This document shows, in pieces, positions 8,312 to 15,417 of a stretch of DNA of 64,000 nucleotides. Both the position numbers and the translations under genes were made by a program. How positions within the stretch are numbered: the first letter of the stretch is position 1; each line of letters starts with the position of its first letter. This DNA comes from Hyphomonas sediminis (GTDB lineage Bacteria; Pseudomonadota; Alphaproteobacteria; Caulobacterales; Hyphomonadaceae): contig NZ_JAIEZP010000001.1 in assembly GCF_019679475.1 (NCBI RefSeq), positions 1,364,001-1,428,000 of the forward strand. The letters are read 5' to 3'. The notes under the pieces are model-generated. The model searched no databases and had not been told where the DNA came from. It saw only the letters and a list, made by a program, of their open reading frames with translations.

Positions 8312-9706
8312 ATGACCAAGACCCGCACAGAATCGGACACTTTCGGCCCTATCGAGGTTGAAGCGGACAAGTATTGGGGCGCGCAGGCGCAGCGGTCGCT
8401 GGGGAACTTCAAGATCGGCTGGGAGAAACAGCCTGCGCCGGTCATCCGCGCGCTCGGCATCGTCAAGAAGGCCGCCGCTGAAGCCAATATGGCGCTGGGC
8501 AAGATGGACCCGGCCCTTGGCAAGGTGATCGTGCAGGCCGCTGAAGAGGTGATCGAGGGCAAGTTGGACGCGCATTTCCCGCTGGTCGTCTGGCAGACGG
8601 GTTCGGGCACGCAGTCCAACATGAACGCCAATGAGGTGATTTCCAACCGCGCCATCGAGATCCTGGGCGGGGAAATGGGCTCCAAGAAGCCGGTTCACCC
8701 GAACGACCATGTGAACATGTCCCAGTCGTCGAACGACACCTTCCCGACGGCGATGCACATCGCCTGCGCCGAAGAAGTCGTCCATCGCCTCATACCGGCG
8801 CTGCAGACGCTGCGCAACGCGCTGAACGACAAGGCGAACGCCTGGAAGGACATCATCAAGATCGGCCGGACGCACACGCAGGACGCAACCCCGGTCACCC
8901 TCGGCCAGGAATTCTCCGGCTACACCCAGCAGATCGAGAACGGCATCAAGCGCATCGAGCTGACGCTGCCGGCGCTGATGGAGCTGGCGCAGGGCGGAAC
9001 GGCGGTTGGCACAGGGCTGGCTTCGCCGGCTGGCTTTGCCGAAGCCGTGGCAGAGAAGATCGCGCAGATCACGGGCCTGAAATTCACCTCCGCGCCCAAC
9101 AAGTTTGAAGCGCTGGCCGCACACGATGCGATGGTGTTCACGCATGGCGCGATCACGACGGTTGCCATGAGCTGCTTCAAGATTGCCAACGACATCCGCT
9201 TCCTCGGTTCGGGCCCGCGCTCGGGCCTTGGCGAGCTGGCGCTGCCGGAGAATGAGCCGGGCTCCTCGATCATGCCGGGCAAGGTGAACCCGACCCAGTG
9301 TGAAGCCATCACGCAGGTCGCTGCGCATATCGCCGGCAACAACACGGCCATCGCCTTTGCCGGCAGCCAGGGCCATTTCGAGCTTAACGTGTTCAACCCG
9401 ATGATGGCCTACAACTTCCTGCAATCGGTGCGCCTGCTGGCGGATGCGGCTGTGTCGTTCACGGAGAATTGCGTCGTCGGCATCGAGCCGCGCCTCGACA
9501 ATATCCAGCGCGGACTTGAAAACTCGCTGATGCTGGTGACGCCGCTGAAGGAAAAGTATGGCTACGACCTGGCTGCGAAAGTCGCCAAGACGGCCCACAA
9601 GAACGGCACGACGCTGAAAGTCGAAGCCCTGGCACTGGGCATTTCGGAAGAAGACTTCGATGCCATCGTGCGGCCTGAAAAGATGATCGGTCCCGATCCG
9701 GTATAA
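8312..9706 (+). CDS. fumC: class II fumarate hydratase
   Basis: 464 residues, the FumC length. The start at 8312 ([16 protein letters not shown]) has AGGAG upstream. The superfamily signature [16 protein letters not shown] is at about 317-332, with [15 protein letters not shown] near 100 and the active-site segment [19 protein letters not shown] near 190. It hydrates fumarate to L-malate in the TCA cycle in the cytoplasm and also drains fumarate released by tyrosine breakdown. A hairpin terminator follows at 9762. This call is secure from motifs and length. Confidence 0.97.
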   Translation: MTKTRTESDTFGPIEVEADKYWGAQAQRSLGNFKIGWEKQPAPVIRALGIVKKAAAEANMALGKMDPALGKVIVQAAEEVIEGKLDAHFPLVVWQTGSGTQSNMNANEVISNRAIEILGGEMGSKKPVHPNDHVNMSQSSNDTFPTAMHIACAEEVVHRLIPALQTLRNALNDKANAWKDIIKIGRTHTQDATPVTLGQEFSGYTQQIENGIKRIELTLPALMELAQGGTAVGTGLASPAGFAEAVAEKIAQITGLKFTSAPNKFEALAAHDAMVFTHGAITTVAMSCFKIANDIRFLGSGPRSGLGELALPENEPGSSIMPGKVNPTQCEAITQVAAHIAGNNTAIAFAGSQGHFELNVFNPMMAYNFLQSVRLLADAAVSFTENCVVGIEPRLDNIQRGLENSLMLVTPLKEKYGYDLAAKVAKTAHKNGTTLKVEALALGISEEDFDAIVRPEKMIGPDPV

Positions 9707-9761
9707 TCTGCCGTGGGCGGACAAATCCGTGCTGGGGCATCGCCCCGCGCGGCTTGGCACT

Positions 9762-9784
9762 GGGGCGCTGCGGCGCCCCTTTTG
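9762..9784 (+). terminator. rho-independent terminator after fumC
   Basis: GGGGCGC, loop TGCG, GCGCCCC, then TTTT. It lies 55 nt after the fumC stop on the same strand. Confidence 0.75.
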
Positions 9785-9912
9785 CTTTTAGGATTATGCG
9801 TCGCCGGGGCGGGCGATTTTGCCGTGATTTAATTGCAGTTGAGCTGCCGTTCATTCATCCGCCGTTCGGTCGCATGCTGATAAACGGGGCGAAACCTTGG
9901 GAGGACTTCGTC

Positions 9913-10194
9913 ATGTCCAGGCTCCAGATATTCTTCGCCGCCCTTCTGGTTGCATGCAGTTCGGCTGCCCCGGCCATCGCCCAGCGGGGAGATGACCGCT
10001 CATTTGCCGGTTTCCAGGTGTCGCGGGCGACCGCAGTGGACATTGCCCGCGCGCATGGTGTGCGGGATGTGCTGGAAGTGAAGGCGCGCAAGGGCGTCTG
10101 GAAGGTCGAGGGCCGCGACCGGGATGGCCGGCGCGTTGAGGTGGAAGTGGACGGTTTCACCGGGGCCGTGGTGAGGGTGTCGCATCGCGACTAG
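9913..10194 (+). CDS. small exported PepSY-like protein
   Basis: 93 residues. The N-terminus is a signal peptide (SRLQIFFAALLVACSSAAPA, cleavage probably after AIA). The mature part reads VSRATAVDIARAHGVRDVLEV, then WKVEGRDRDGRRVEVEVDGF and TGAVVRVSHRD, the pattern of PepSY-type domains (an alpha-helix followed by two strands ending in D-x-x-T-G-x-V). The start at 9913 has GGGAGG 9 nt upstream. The family is thought to bind or inhibit peptidases or sense metal; the specific role here is unknown. Confidence 0.72.
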   Translation: MSRLQIFFAALLVACSSAAPAIAQRGDDRSFAGFQVSRATAVDIARAHGVRDVLEVKARKGVWKVEGRDRDGRRVEVEVDGFTGAVVRVSHRD

Positions 10195-10281
10195 AACGCG
10201 GCGGTAAGTCCGGGCTGACGGCAGGCGAGGGCGCAGCTAGGATGCGCGAATAGAATCACCAGCGTCCAGAAAGGTCCGGCC

Positions 10282-10578
10282 ATGTCCAAATCGCCCGTCG
10301 GCTCAAAGTCCAATCCCTCCCAGTTTGATGTGCTGAACAAGCTGGCAGAGGACGAGCCCTATTTCGTGATCCGGGCGCATGACCCGCTTTCCTCGGCGCT
10401 GGTGGAGCTGCACGCTTATATCGGCGCGGGTCAGTCCGGCGCGGCGCACAACAAGCTGGCGGAGATCATGGCGCTGACCGCGGCCAAGCCGCCGCGCCCG
10501 GCCTCCAGCCCGAAATATCGCGAGACCTTCGCGATTTCGCTGGCCATGGAACAATGGCGGGAAAATCACAAGGAATGA
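10282..10578 (+). CDS. conserved hypothetical protein, 98 aa
   Basis: 98 residues with no signal peptide or membrane segment. Visible features are a mixed alpha pattern (FDVLNKLAEDEPYFVIRAHD, HNKLAEIMALTAAKP) and a C-terminal helix (RETFAISLAMEQWRENHKE). I do not recognise the family. A GAAAGGTCC ribosome site precedes the ATG. The stop overlaps the next gene's start by 4 nt (ATGA at 10575-10578), so the two are translationally coupled. Confidence 0.7.
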   Translation: MSKSPVGSKSNPSQFDVLNKLAEDEPYFVIRAHDPLSSALVELHAYIGAGQSGAAHNKLAEIMALTAAKPPRPASSPKYRETFAISLAMEQWRENHKE

Positions 10579-11171
10579 GCCTCAGCCCGCTCCGGCTTGA
10601 AAACGAATTCGTCCGTCTTCGGCCATTCGAGCCAGAGACGGACAGCAGGGAACTCTACGCGCTGGCCGAACGCGCGCCTGAGATATTCCGGCTATGGTCC
10701 CATCGCGGGCCGGGCGACTGGGTAGGGGAGTGGGTCTCTGCCATCCGGAAGCGGACGGCAGATGGCAGCATGATCGCGTTTGCCGTGACGCGGCCAGGCG
10801 ATGGTGCCTTTCTTGGCATCACCAGTTTCCTAGACCCTAACGAAGGCAACAAGAGCGTCGAGGTCGGCATGACCTGCTACGCGCCTGAAGCGCAGGGCAC
10901 AGGCGTGAACCCTTCCTGCAAGTTACTCCTGATGACACAGGCATTCGAGACCTGGGGGGCGCGGCGGGTTCAGTACCAGGTGGATAATCGGAATGAACGC
11001 TCCAAGGCGGCTGTGCTGAAACTCGGCGCCTGCCATGAAGGCGTCTTGCGCAATCACAAGACGCTGCCTGATGGGTTCGTGCGTGATACGGCTTTCTTCT
11101 CGGTCCTGGATCGGGAATGGGGCGGGGTGAAGGCTGGCCTGGCCGCAAGGATCGCGGCGGCGGTCGCTTGA
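10575..11171 (+). CDS. GNAT family N-acetyltransferase (RimJ/RimL-like)
   Basis: 198 residues from the coupled ATG at 10575. The N-terminal LENEFVRLRPFEPETDSREL is the RimJ/RimL-type opening, and the acetyl-CoA motif A reads YAPEAQGTGVNPSCKLLLMT (Q-G-T-G-V). The C-terminal half has VDNRNERSKAAVLKLGACHE and GVLRNHKTLPDG, common to GNATs that modify N-terminal or aminoacyl substrates. Cytoplasmic. The acceptor is unknown. Confidence 0.88.
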   Translation: MSLSPLRLENEFVRLRPFEPETDSRELYALAERAPEIFRLWSHRGPGDWVGEWVSAIRKRTADGSMIAFAVTRPGDGAFLGITSFLDPNEGNKSVEVGMTCYAPEAQGTGVNPSCKLLLMTQAFETWGARRVQYQVDNRNERSKAAVLKLGACHEGVLRNHKTLPDGFVRDTAFFSVLDREWGGVKAGLAARIAAAVA

Positions 11172-11217
11172 GGCGGCGCACTGGACGCTGCGACGCGCTT
11201 GCGGCATCTGTTTCGGA

Positions 11218-11409
11218 ATGAGCGATCCGATAAATCTTAACCAGTTTCGCAAGGCCAAAGAGAAGGCCGCCAAAGAGCTGCGCGCGAAGGAAAACCGCGC
11301 GAAGTTCGGCCGCACCAAGGCCGAGAAAAAGCTGGAAGATGCGCGCGCAGAGAAGCTTAAAAAGTTAACGGACGGGCACCGCCGTCAAGATCCTGACAAG
11401 GATGGTTAA
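11218..11409 (+). CDS. DUF4169-like small basic protein
   Basis: 63 residues, highly charged and helical: SDPINLNQFRKAKEKAAKEL, then ENRAKFGRTKAEKKLEDARA and a C-terminal DGHRRQ. The pattern INLxQFRK...ENRAKFGRTKAEK...LDGHRR is that of the DUF4169 family of alphaproteobacteria. Function is unknown; its charge would suit nucleic-acid or membrane contact, which is inference. Confidence 0.82.
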   Translation: MSDPINLNQFRKAKEKAAKELRAKENRAKFGRTKAEKKLEDARAEKLKKLTDGHRRQDPDKDG

Positions 11410-11475
11410 AAAAGCGTTGACAGGCCCGGCGCTTGCACTGAAATCCGCACCTGTATCAGTGTGGGAGTGCCGTCC

Positions 11476-11601
11476 ATGTTCAAGCGCGTCATGCAAAAGA
11501 CGGCCTTCGCCTTTAGCGCGTTCGGCGCAGGCGTGATCTGGGGCATTGCCGCTGAAGCCAGCGCCGCCGGAATTCCGCTGATCGGCCTGTTTCAGGGCTG
11601 A
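11476..11601 (+). CDS. putative 41-aa single-pass membrane peptide
   Basis: A short ORF starting MFKRVMQKTAFAFSAFGAGV and ending IPLIGLFQG. Two basic residues precede a hydrophobic stretch that could be one membrane helix. TTGACA occurs at 11417-11422, 54 nt upstream, but no convincing -10 sits at the right distance. GGGAG is about 9 nt upstream of the ATG. The family is not recognised and the ORF is too short for certainty. Confidence 0.35.
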   Translation: MFKRVMQKTAFAFSAFGAGVIWGIAAEASAAGIPLIGLFQG

Positions 11602-11616
11602 GCCTGACCGGGCAGT

Positions 11617-12621
11617 TTAGGAGCCCGGCTGATCCTTGGCTTGATCGATCAGGCCGTTTTCATACCGTCCCCGTGAAATGCGGCTAAGCGCATCAAAGAT
11701 GGGTTTAGCGTCCTTGTCCTTGAGCAGGGGAATGCCGCGCGCAATTTCAGCAGCCTGAGCATAGAGCAGGTGGGCTTGTTCCATGTCGCCGCGCGCCTCG
11801 GCGCAGGCGGCCAAGTTGTGCAGGATACCGGGCGCTTTGGGGTAAGCTGCCGCAAGCTCCTGCCACTGCGCGCAGGCGCCGATATATTCGCCGCGCCGCG
11901 TTGCCTTCACGGCGGCGGCGAAGCGCGGATCGCCCGCTTCTTCAGGCACAAGGGGCTTCTCGACGATCTCTGCGCGCAGGGTCGTCATGTAGGGCGCAAT
12001 GTCAGTGCGGAAGCCGGGGACGGCGGCGGCAACAGCTTCGGCGACCATGCCGATGGGCGCGTCCCATCTGTTGAAGGTTTCGTGGACAACCTCGCCGAAC
12101 GAGCCAGTGGATTGATCCGTGTCAGGATATTCGGCGATATCGTAGCATTCTTCATGCTCGGTGGCGCCGCCTTGCTCTGACGTAAAGACGGCCCGGCCGG
12201 TTGCCATGTCCACCAGCGTTGCCCGCACGCTGACATCCACAATGTCCTTCGGGCATTGCATTTCTACGACCTTGCGAGTGTCGCAGTTGAACAGTTTGGT
12301 GCAGCGGCGCTCCCGTTCGAAACGGGTTTCGCGGCGATAGCCGGTGATCGACACGTCGCCTTCATAGATACCTTGAGGCTGGATGGGGTCGAGGATGTTG
12401 AACCATCGAATGCCCTGCAGCTCGGCGCCGTCAATCAGGGCCTGGAACTCGGCTTCGGCGACATCGCCCGCCGGGCCGCGGAACCGGCCAACGCCGACAT
12501 CGGTATAGTCCAGGGCTTCCGGGAAGTTGGGCGCGGCACGGCTGGCATAGTCGTAACCCGGCGTCTGGCAGGCCGCCGCCATAAGAATTCCACACAATCC
12601 AAACAAGCGCTTCATTGTCAT
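11617..12621 (-). CDS. hypothetical lipoprotein with C-terminal TPR-like helices
   Basis: 334 residues. The signal peptide ends in MAAAC (lipobox), followed by QTPGYDYASRAAPNFPEALD. The middle region contains Cys-rich RRCTKLFNCD and MQCPKD plus EECYD, suggesting disulfides in the periplasm. The C-terminal third (ACAQWQELAAAYPKAPGILH, NLAACAEARGDMEQAHLLYA, QAAEIARGI) has the spacing of tetratricopeptide repeats. The ATG at 12615 (MKRLFGL) may be the true start because GCGGGGG lies 6 nt before it. Function unknown; a periplasmic scaffold is a reasonable guess only. Confidence 0.8.
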   Translation of the reverse strand: MTMKRLFGLCGILMAAACQTPGYDYASRAAPNFPEALDYTDVGVGRFRGPAGDVAEAEFQALIDGAELQGIRWFNILDPIQPQGIYEGDVSITGYRRETRFERERRCTKLFNCDTRKVVEMQCPKDIVDVSVRATLVDMATGRAVFTSEQGGATEHEECYDIAEYPDTDQSTGSFGEVVHETFNRWDAPIGMVAEAVAAAVPGFRTDIAPYMTTLRAEIVEKPLVPEEAGDPRFAAAVKATRRGEYIGACAQWQELAAAYPKAPGILHNLAACAEARGDMEQAHLLYAQAAEIARGIPLLKDKDAKPIFDALSRISRGRYENGLIDQAKDQPGS

Positions 12622-12732
12622 CCCCCGCTAAAATGTCGGTTCAGGGGTGCCCGGCTGTTTCTCTAACGTCAATGGTTGACTGGGCTAACCCGTCAGCCCA
12701 ACTCAACGCCGGGAAAATTGAGGACGTTTTGA

Positions 12733-13839
12733 ATGACCCGGACACTGTTTACGCCTTTCCGGCTGAAAAACCTGGAACTCGCCAACCGTATTGTGATGGC
12801 GCCGATGACGCGCTCCAAATCGCCAGGCGGCGTGCCGGGCGAGGATGTGGCCGATTATTACGCGCGCCGCGCCGCAGCAGATGTCGGCTTGCTGGTGACC
12901 GAGGGCACGACGGTGCGCCGGGGCGGTTCTTCGAACGACGTGAATATTCCGAATTTTTACAAGGCTGAAGCGCTCGACGGCTGGAGCCGCGTGGTCGCCA
13001 AGGTGCATGCGAATGGCGGCAAGATCGCCCCGCAGATCTGGCACCAGGGCATGGTGCGCAAGGCGGGCAGCGGGCCGGAGCCTGATGCGCCGACCGACAG
13101 CCCCTCGGGCATGACGCATACCGGCAAACAGGTGCTGCCGGAGCCGACGACGGCAGAAGTCGATGACATGGTGATGGCCTATGCCGACGCCGCAGCCGAT
13201 GCAAAGCGTCTCGGCTTCGACACGCTGGAGATCCACGGCGCCCATGGCTACCTGATCGACCAGTTCTTTTGGGATGCAATGAACAAGCGCTCTGACCGCT
13301 ATGGCGGCAGCCTGGTCGACCGGGCGAGCTTTGGCGGCGACATTATCCGCGAGATCCGCAAGAAGGTGGGGCCGGACTACCCGATCATCCTGCGCTATTC
13401 GCAATGGAAGCAGCAGGATTACACGGCGCGCCTGGCGCCGACGCCAAACGAGCTTGAGGCTTTCCTGAAGGTGTTCGTGGATGCCGGCGTTGACTGTCTG
13501 CACGTTTCCCAGCGCCGCTATTGGGAGCCGGAGTTCCCGGATGTTGACGGCCCCAATGGCCTGAATGGCGCGGGCTGGGCGAAGAAGCTGACGGGCCTGC
13601 CGACGATCACGGTCGGCTCGGTCGGCCTCAATGGCGACTTCGAGAAGGCGTTTGTGGGCGAAGGCGCCTCACAACGTTCGCTGGGCGATCTTGAAGAGCG
13701 TCTGGATCGCGGCGAGTTCGATCTGGTCGCCGTCGGCCGCGCCATCCTTCAGGACCCGGAATGGGCCAAGAAGGTGAAAGAAGGCCGGTTCAGCGAGATT
13801 GCCGACTATAACGGCAAGGCCCTGGCGACGCTTTACTGA
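12733..13839 (+). CDS. NADH:flavin oxidoreductase, Old Yellow Enzyme family (alkene reductase)
   Basis: 368 residues of a TIM-barrel flavoenzyme. FMN/substrate motifs include LANRIVMAPMTRSKSPGG, GGKIAPQIWHQG, the signature EIHGAHGYLIDQFFWDAMNK (near 165-185) followed by RSDRYGGS, and the late phosphate-binding segment DLVAVGRAILQDPEW. The expected reaction is NAD(P)H-dependent reduction of activated C=C bonds. A GGGCT/AGCCC-type imperfect dyad lies at about 12676-12705 upstream. Single-gene unit closed by the hairpin at 13854. Confidence 0.93.
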   Translation: MTRTLFTPFRLKNLELANRIVMAPMTRSKSPGGVPGEDVADYYARRAAADVGLLVTEGTTVRRGGSSNDVNIPNFYKAEALDGWSRVVAKVHANGGKIAPQIWHQGMVRKAGSGPEPDAPTDSPSGMTHTGKQVLPEPTTAEVDDMVMAYADAAADAKRLGFDTLEIHGAHGYLIDQFFWDAMNKRSDRYGGSLVDRASFGGDIIREIRKKVGPDYPIILRYSQWKQQDYTARLAPTPNELEAFLKVFVDAGVDCLHVSQRRYWEPEFPDVDGPNGLNGAGWAKKLTGLPTITVGSVGLNGDFEKAFVGEGASQRSLGDLEERLDRGEFDLVAVGRAILQDPEWAKKVKEGRFSEIADYNGKALATLY

Positions 13840-13853
13840 TCTGCCATTTGGTG

Positions 13854-13881
13854 GTGGTCTTCAGGCGTCGCTGAAGACCAC
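13854..13881 (+). terminator. 11-bp perfect hairpin after the OYE gene
   Basis: GTGGTCTTCAG (13854-13864), 6-nt loop GCGTCG, CTGAAGACCAC (13871-13881). It starts 15 nt after the stop codon. There is no U-tract, so it may be a 3'-end stabiliser rather than an intrinsic terminator. Confidence 0.5.
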
Positions 13882-13999
13882 TCCACGATGGGGGGCGTAC
13901 AGCCAAGCCCGCTCCCCAGGGTTATTCGGGGGTCATATTTAGGTTGAGAGATTCTCTGGTGGCTCTAGAAGCAAAACGGGCTCTGGAGGCAATGCGCTT

Positions 14000-14413
14000 A
14001 TGGCAAGAAGATCACGATATGCGGGTAGTTCCAGGAGTGTTGCAGAAGTAGGGGCGCCATCGCCGCCTACAATTGACAAGCTCCTTGAAGATGTCGCTCA
14101 CGAACTGAAACTCATCGACATCAAACGACGCGCCATCGACCAGACCACTGCCCGCCTTCCTTGGCTGTATATCGGGGCAACCATATTGGGGGTGTTCCTG
14201 GCTGGGTCTGTTCTGGCAATAAGCCCCGTGTTCATTTTCCTATTCGGCGCACTGTTTTCAGGCGTGATGGCAAATATTACCGGCCCCTTGGGGGCGTTGA
14301 CCTATCGCCGCCGGGCATATCGCGAAATCGCGGAAGGCAATGAACGCATTTTTCCAATGATCTCAGGGCTGCCGGGGGGACTGCGGCAGTGGTTTTTGGG
14401 GTCAAAAAGATAA
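14000..14413 (+). CDS. hypothetical protein with two predicted membrane segments
   Basis: 137 residues. A basic, Ser-rich N-terminus is followed by a helical segment (IDKLLEDVAHELKLIDIKRR) and two hydrophobic spans (LPWLYIGATILGVFLAGSVL and VFIFLFGALFSGVMANITGP), then YRRRAYREIAEGNERIF. Not recognised. Base composition is visibly less GC-rich than the flanks. It overlaps the next ORF by 25 nt. The start is uncertain; no strong ribosome site is seen. Confidence 0.55.
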   Translation: MARRSRYAGSSRSVAEVGAPSPPTIDKLLEDVAHELKLIDIKRRAIDQTTARLPWLYIGATILGVFLAGSVLAISPVFIFLFGALFSGVMANITGPLGALTYRRRAYREIAEGNERIFPMISGLPGGLRQWFLGSKR

Positions 14414-14700
14414 CCAAAAGCGGGATTGAACTTGCCGATGGCACTGTGAGGCTTGAGGATATGTCAGAAGGTGCCTTCGACGTATGCGGAGCCTTTTCCT
14501 TCTTGCCTTACAAGTATCTTGGCTTTGTTTTCCGGAATCCGGATGGCGCGATTGATCTGAAGCATCCGGCAATACGCAATCAGTATTGGCTGGTAGAGGC
14601 TCGCAACAAGGGGTTGTCCAACGATATTATCCTTTCACGGATCAACTCCATTGTTCCGGGTAGCCCTGCGCTTGAAAAGATGCCTGAAGCTATTGCGTAA
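14389..14700 (+). CDS. hypothetical soluble protein (GTG start)
   Basis: 103 residues starting at a GTG inside the 3' end of the previous gene. The protein (KKITKSGIELADGTVRLEDM, FSFLPYKYLGFVFRNPDGAI, HPAIRNQYWLVEARNKGLSN) looks like real, mixed alpha/beta sequence. It does not match a family I know. It shares the low-GC character of its upstream partner and may be its partner or a C-terminal part separated by a frameshift. It overlaps the convergent frameshifted gene by 11 nt. Confidence 0.5.
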   Translation: MVFGVKKITKSGIELADGTVRLEDMSEGAFDVCGAFSFLPYKYLGFVFRNPDGAIDLKHPAIRNQYWLVEARNKGLSNDIILSRINSIVPGSPALEKMPEAIA

Positions 14701-15390
14701 GCGCGGCGGCGAGTATCACGATCGCAAAGGCGACAACCTGCGATAGCTGGGTTATCAGCAGCCCGCGATGGAGGGAGCGTTCATCGTCTTCACTCAGCAG
14801 GCTGGCTGTTTTGCCTTCCGGCCAGTCTGGCCGTGAGGCGCCGAGGATCGTCAGGAATCCTGCTTTCCCTTCCACCATTGGCAATTGGCGGAGGGGCGCG
14901 TTTGCCATTTGTGACAGCGCGCGAGCGGCGTCTCCTGCCAGTCTTGTGTAGGCCATCGTCTTTGGAATGGGCCGGTCTTCGCCGAGGATGATGACTGTGC
15001 CGGATTTCAACCGCATGGCATAGACGCGGTTATTGTCGTCATGCCCATCGTGCGTGTGACTTCTTCGCGCCATTCGACCGCGCGAATGGCAGAATAGGCA
15101 AGCGGGCCGCACATCGAGGGCTGAGGGCCGTAAAGCAGCCGCCAGACGGGCAGGTTGAACCAGGCGTTCAGCGGGCCAAGAGCAATGCTCCAGGCATCCT
15201 TCATGAGGAAGTCCCGGTGGACCATCCGGCAGAGCGGGGAGAAGAAGCCGGTTATGCCCGCCATGAACGGGCTCAGCATCAGCAGGCCTTCGATTAAGAA
15301 GCTTGCCGCGAACCCTGCCATCAGGATGACCATCAGCCATGAACTATTGGCTCTCCGCCGAATGCCATCGCGGGCTAACGGATCTGGCAT
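14690..15390 (-). pseudogene. membrane-protein gene interrupted by a frameshift
   Basis: Two overlapping minus-strand frames join into one sensible protein. The 15390 frame encodes a hydrophobic N-terminal half (SSWLMVILMAGFAASFLIEG, then LAYSAIRAVEWREEVTRTMG) and runs to a stop near 15007. The frame ending at 14690 encodes HDDNNRVYAMRLKSGTVIIL, then GEDRPIPKTMAYTRLAGDA and a C-terminal helix LSQVVAFAIVILAAALTQ. Restoring one C in the CCC run near 15043-15047 fuses them into about 234 residues. This is either a decayed gene or a sequencing error. The family is unknown. Its start is only about 10-20 nt from the divergent helicase. Confidence 0.6.
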
Positions 15391-15397
15391 TCCCTGC

Positions 15398-15417
15398 TAT
15401 ATGTTCCTGATGAGTTC
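15398..15417 (+). promoter_or_regulatory. candidate LexA (SOS) box over an extended -10 at the uvrD-like gene
   Basis: GTTC at 15403-15406 and GTTC at 15414-15417 are separated by exactly 7 nt, the direct-repeat LexA site described in Caulobacter and Rhodobacter. It overlaps TGCTATATG (extended -10, TATATG at 15398-15403), so a bound repressor would block the promoter. The match is 8 fixed bases, so chance occurrence is possible. Confidence 0.5.

Noticed and set aside
8264..9760. 498-codon frame antisense to fumC
   Set aside because: fumC is unambiguous on the plus strand; the antisense frame has low-complexity Arg/His/Gln composition.
11417..11422. TTGACA as a -35 for the 41-aa peptide gene
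   Set aside because: No acceptable -10 at 16-18 bp; the nearest TAT-containing motif is about 31 bp away.
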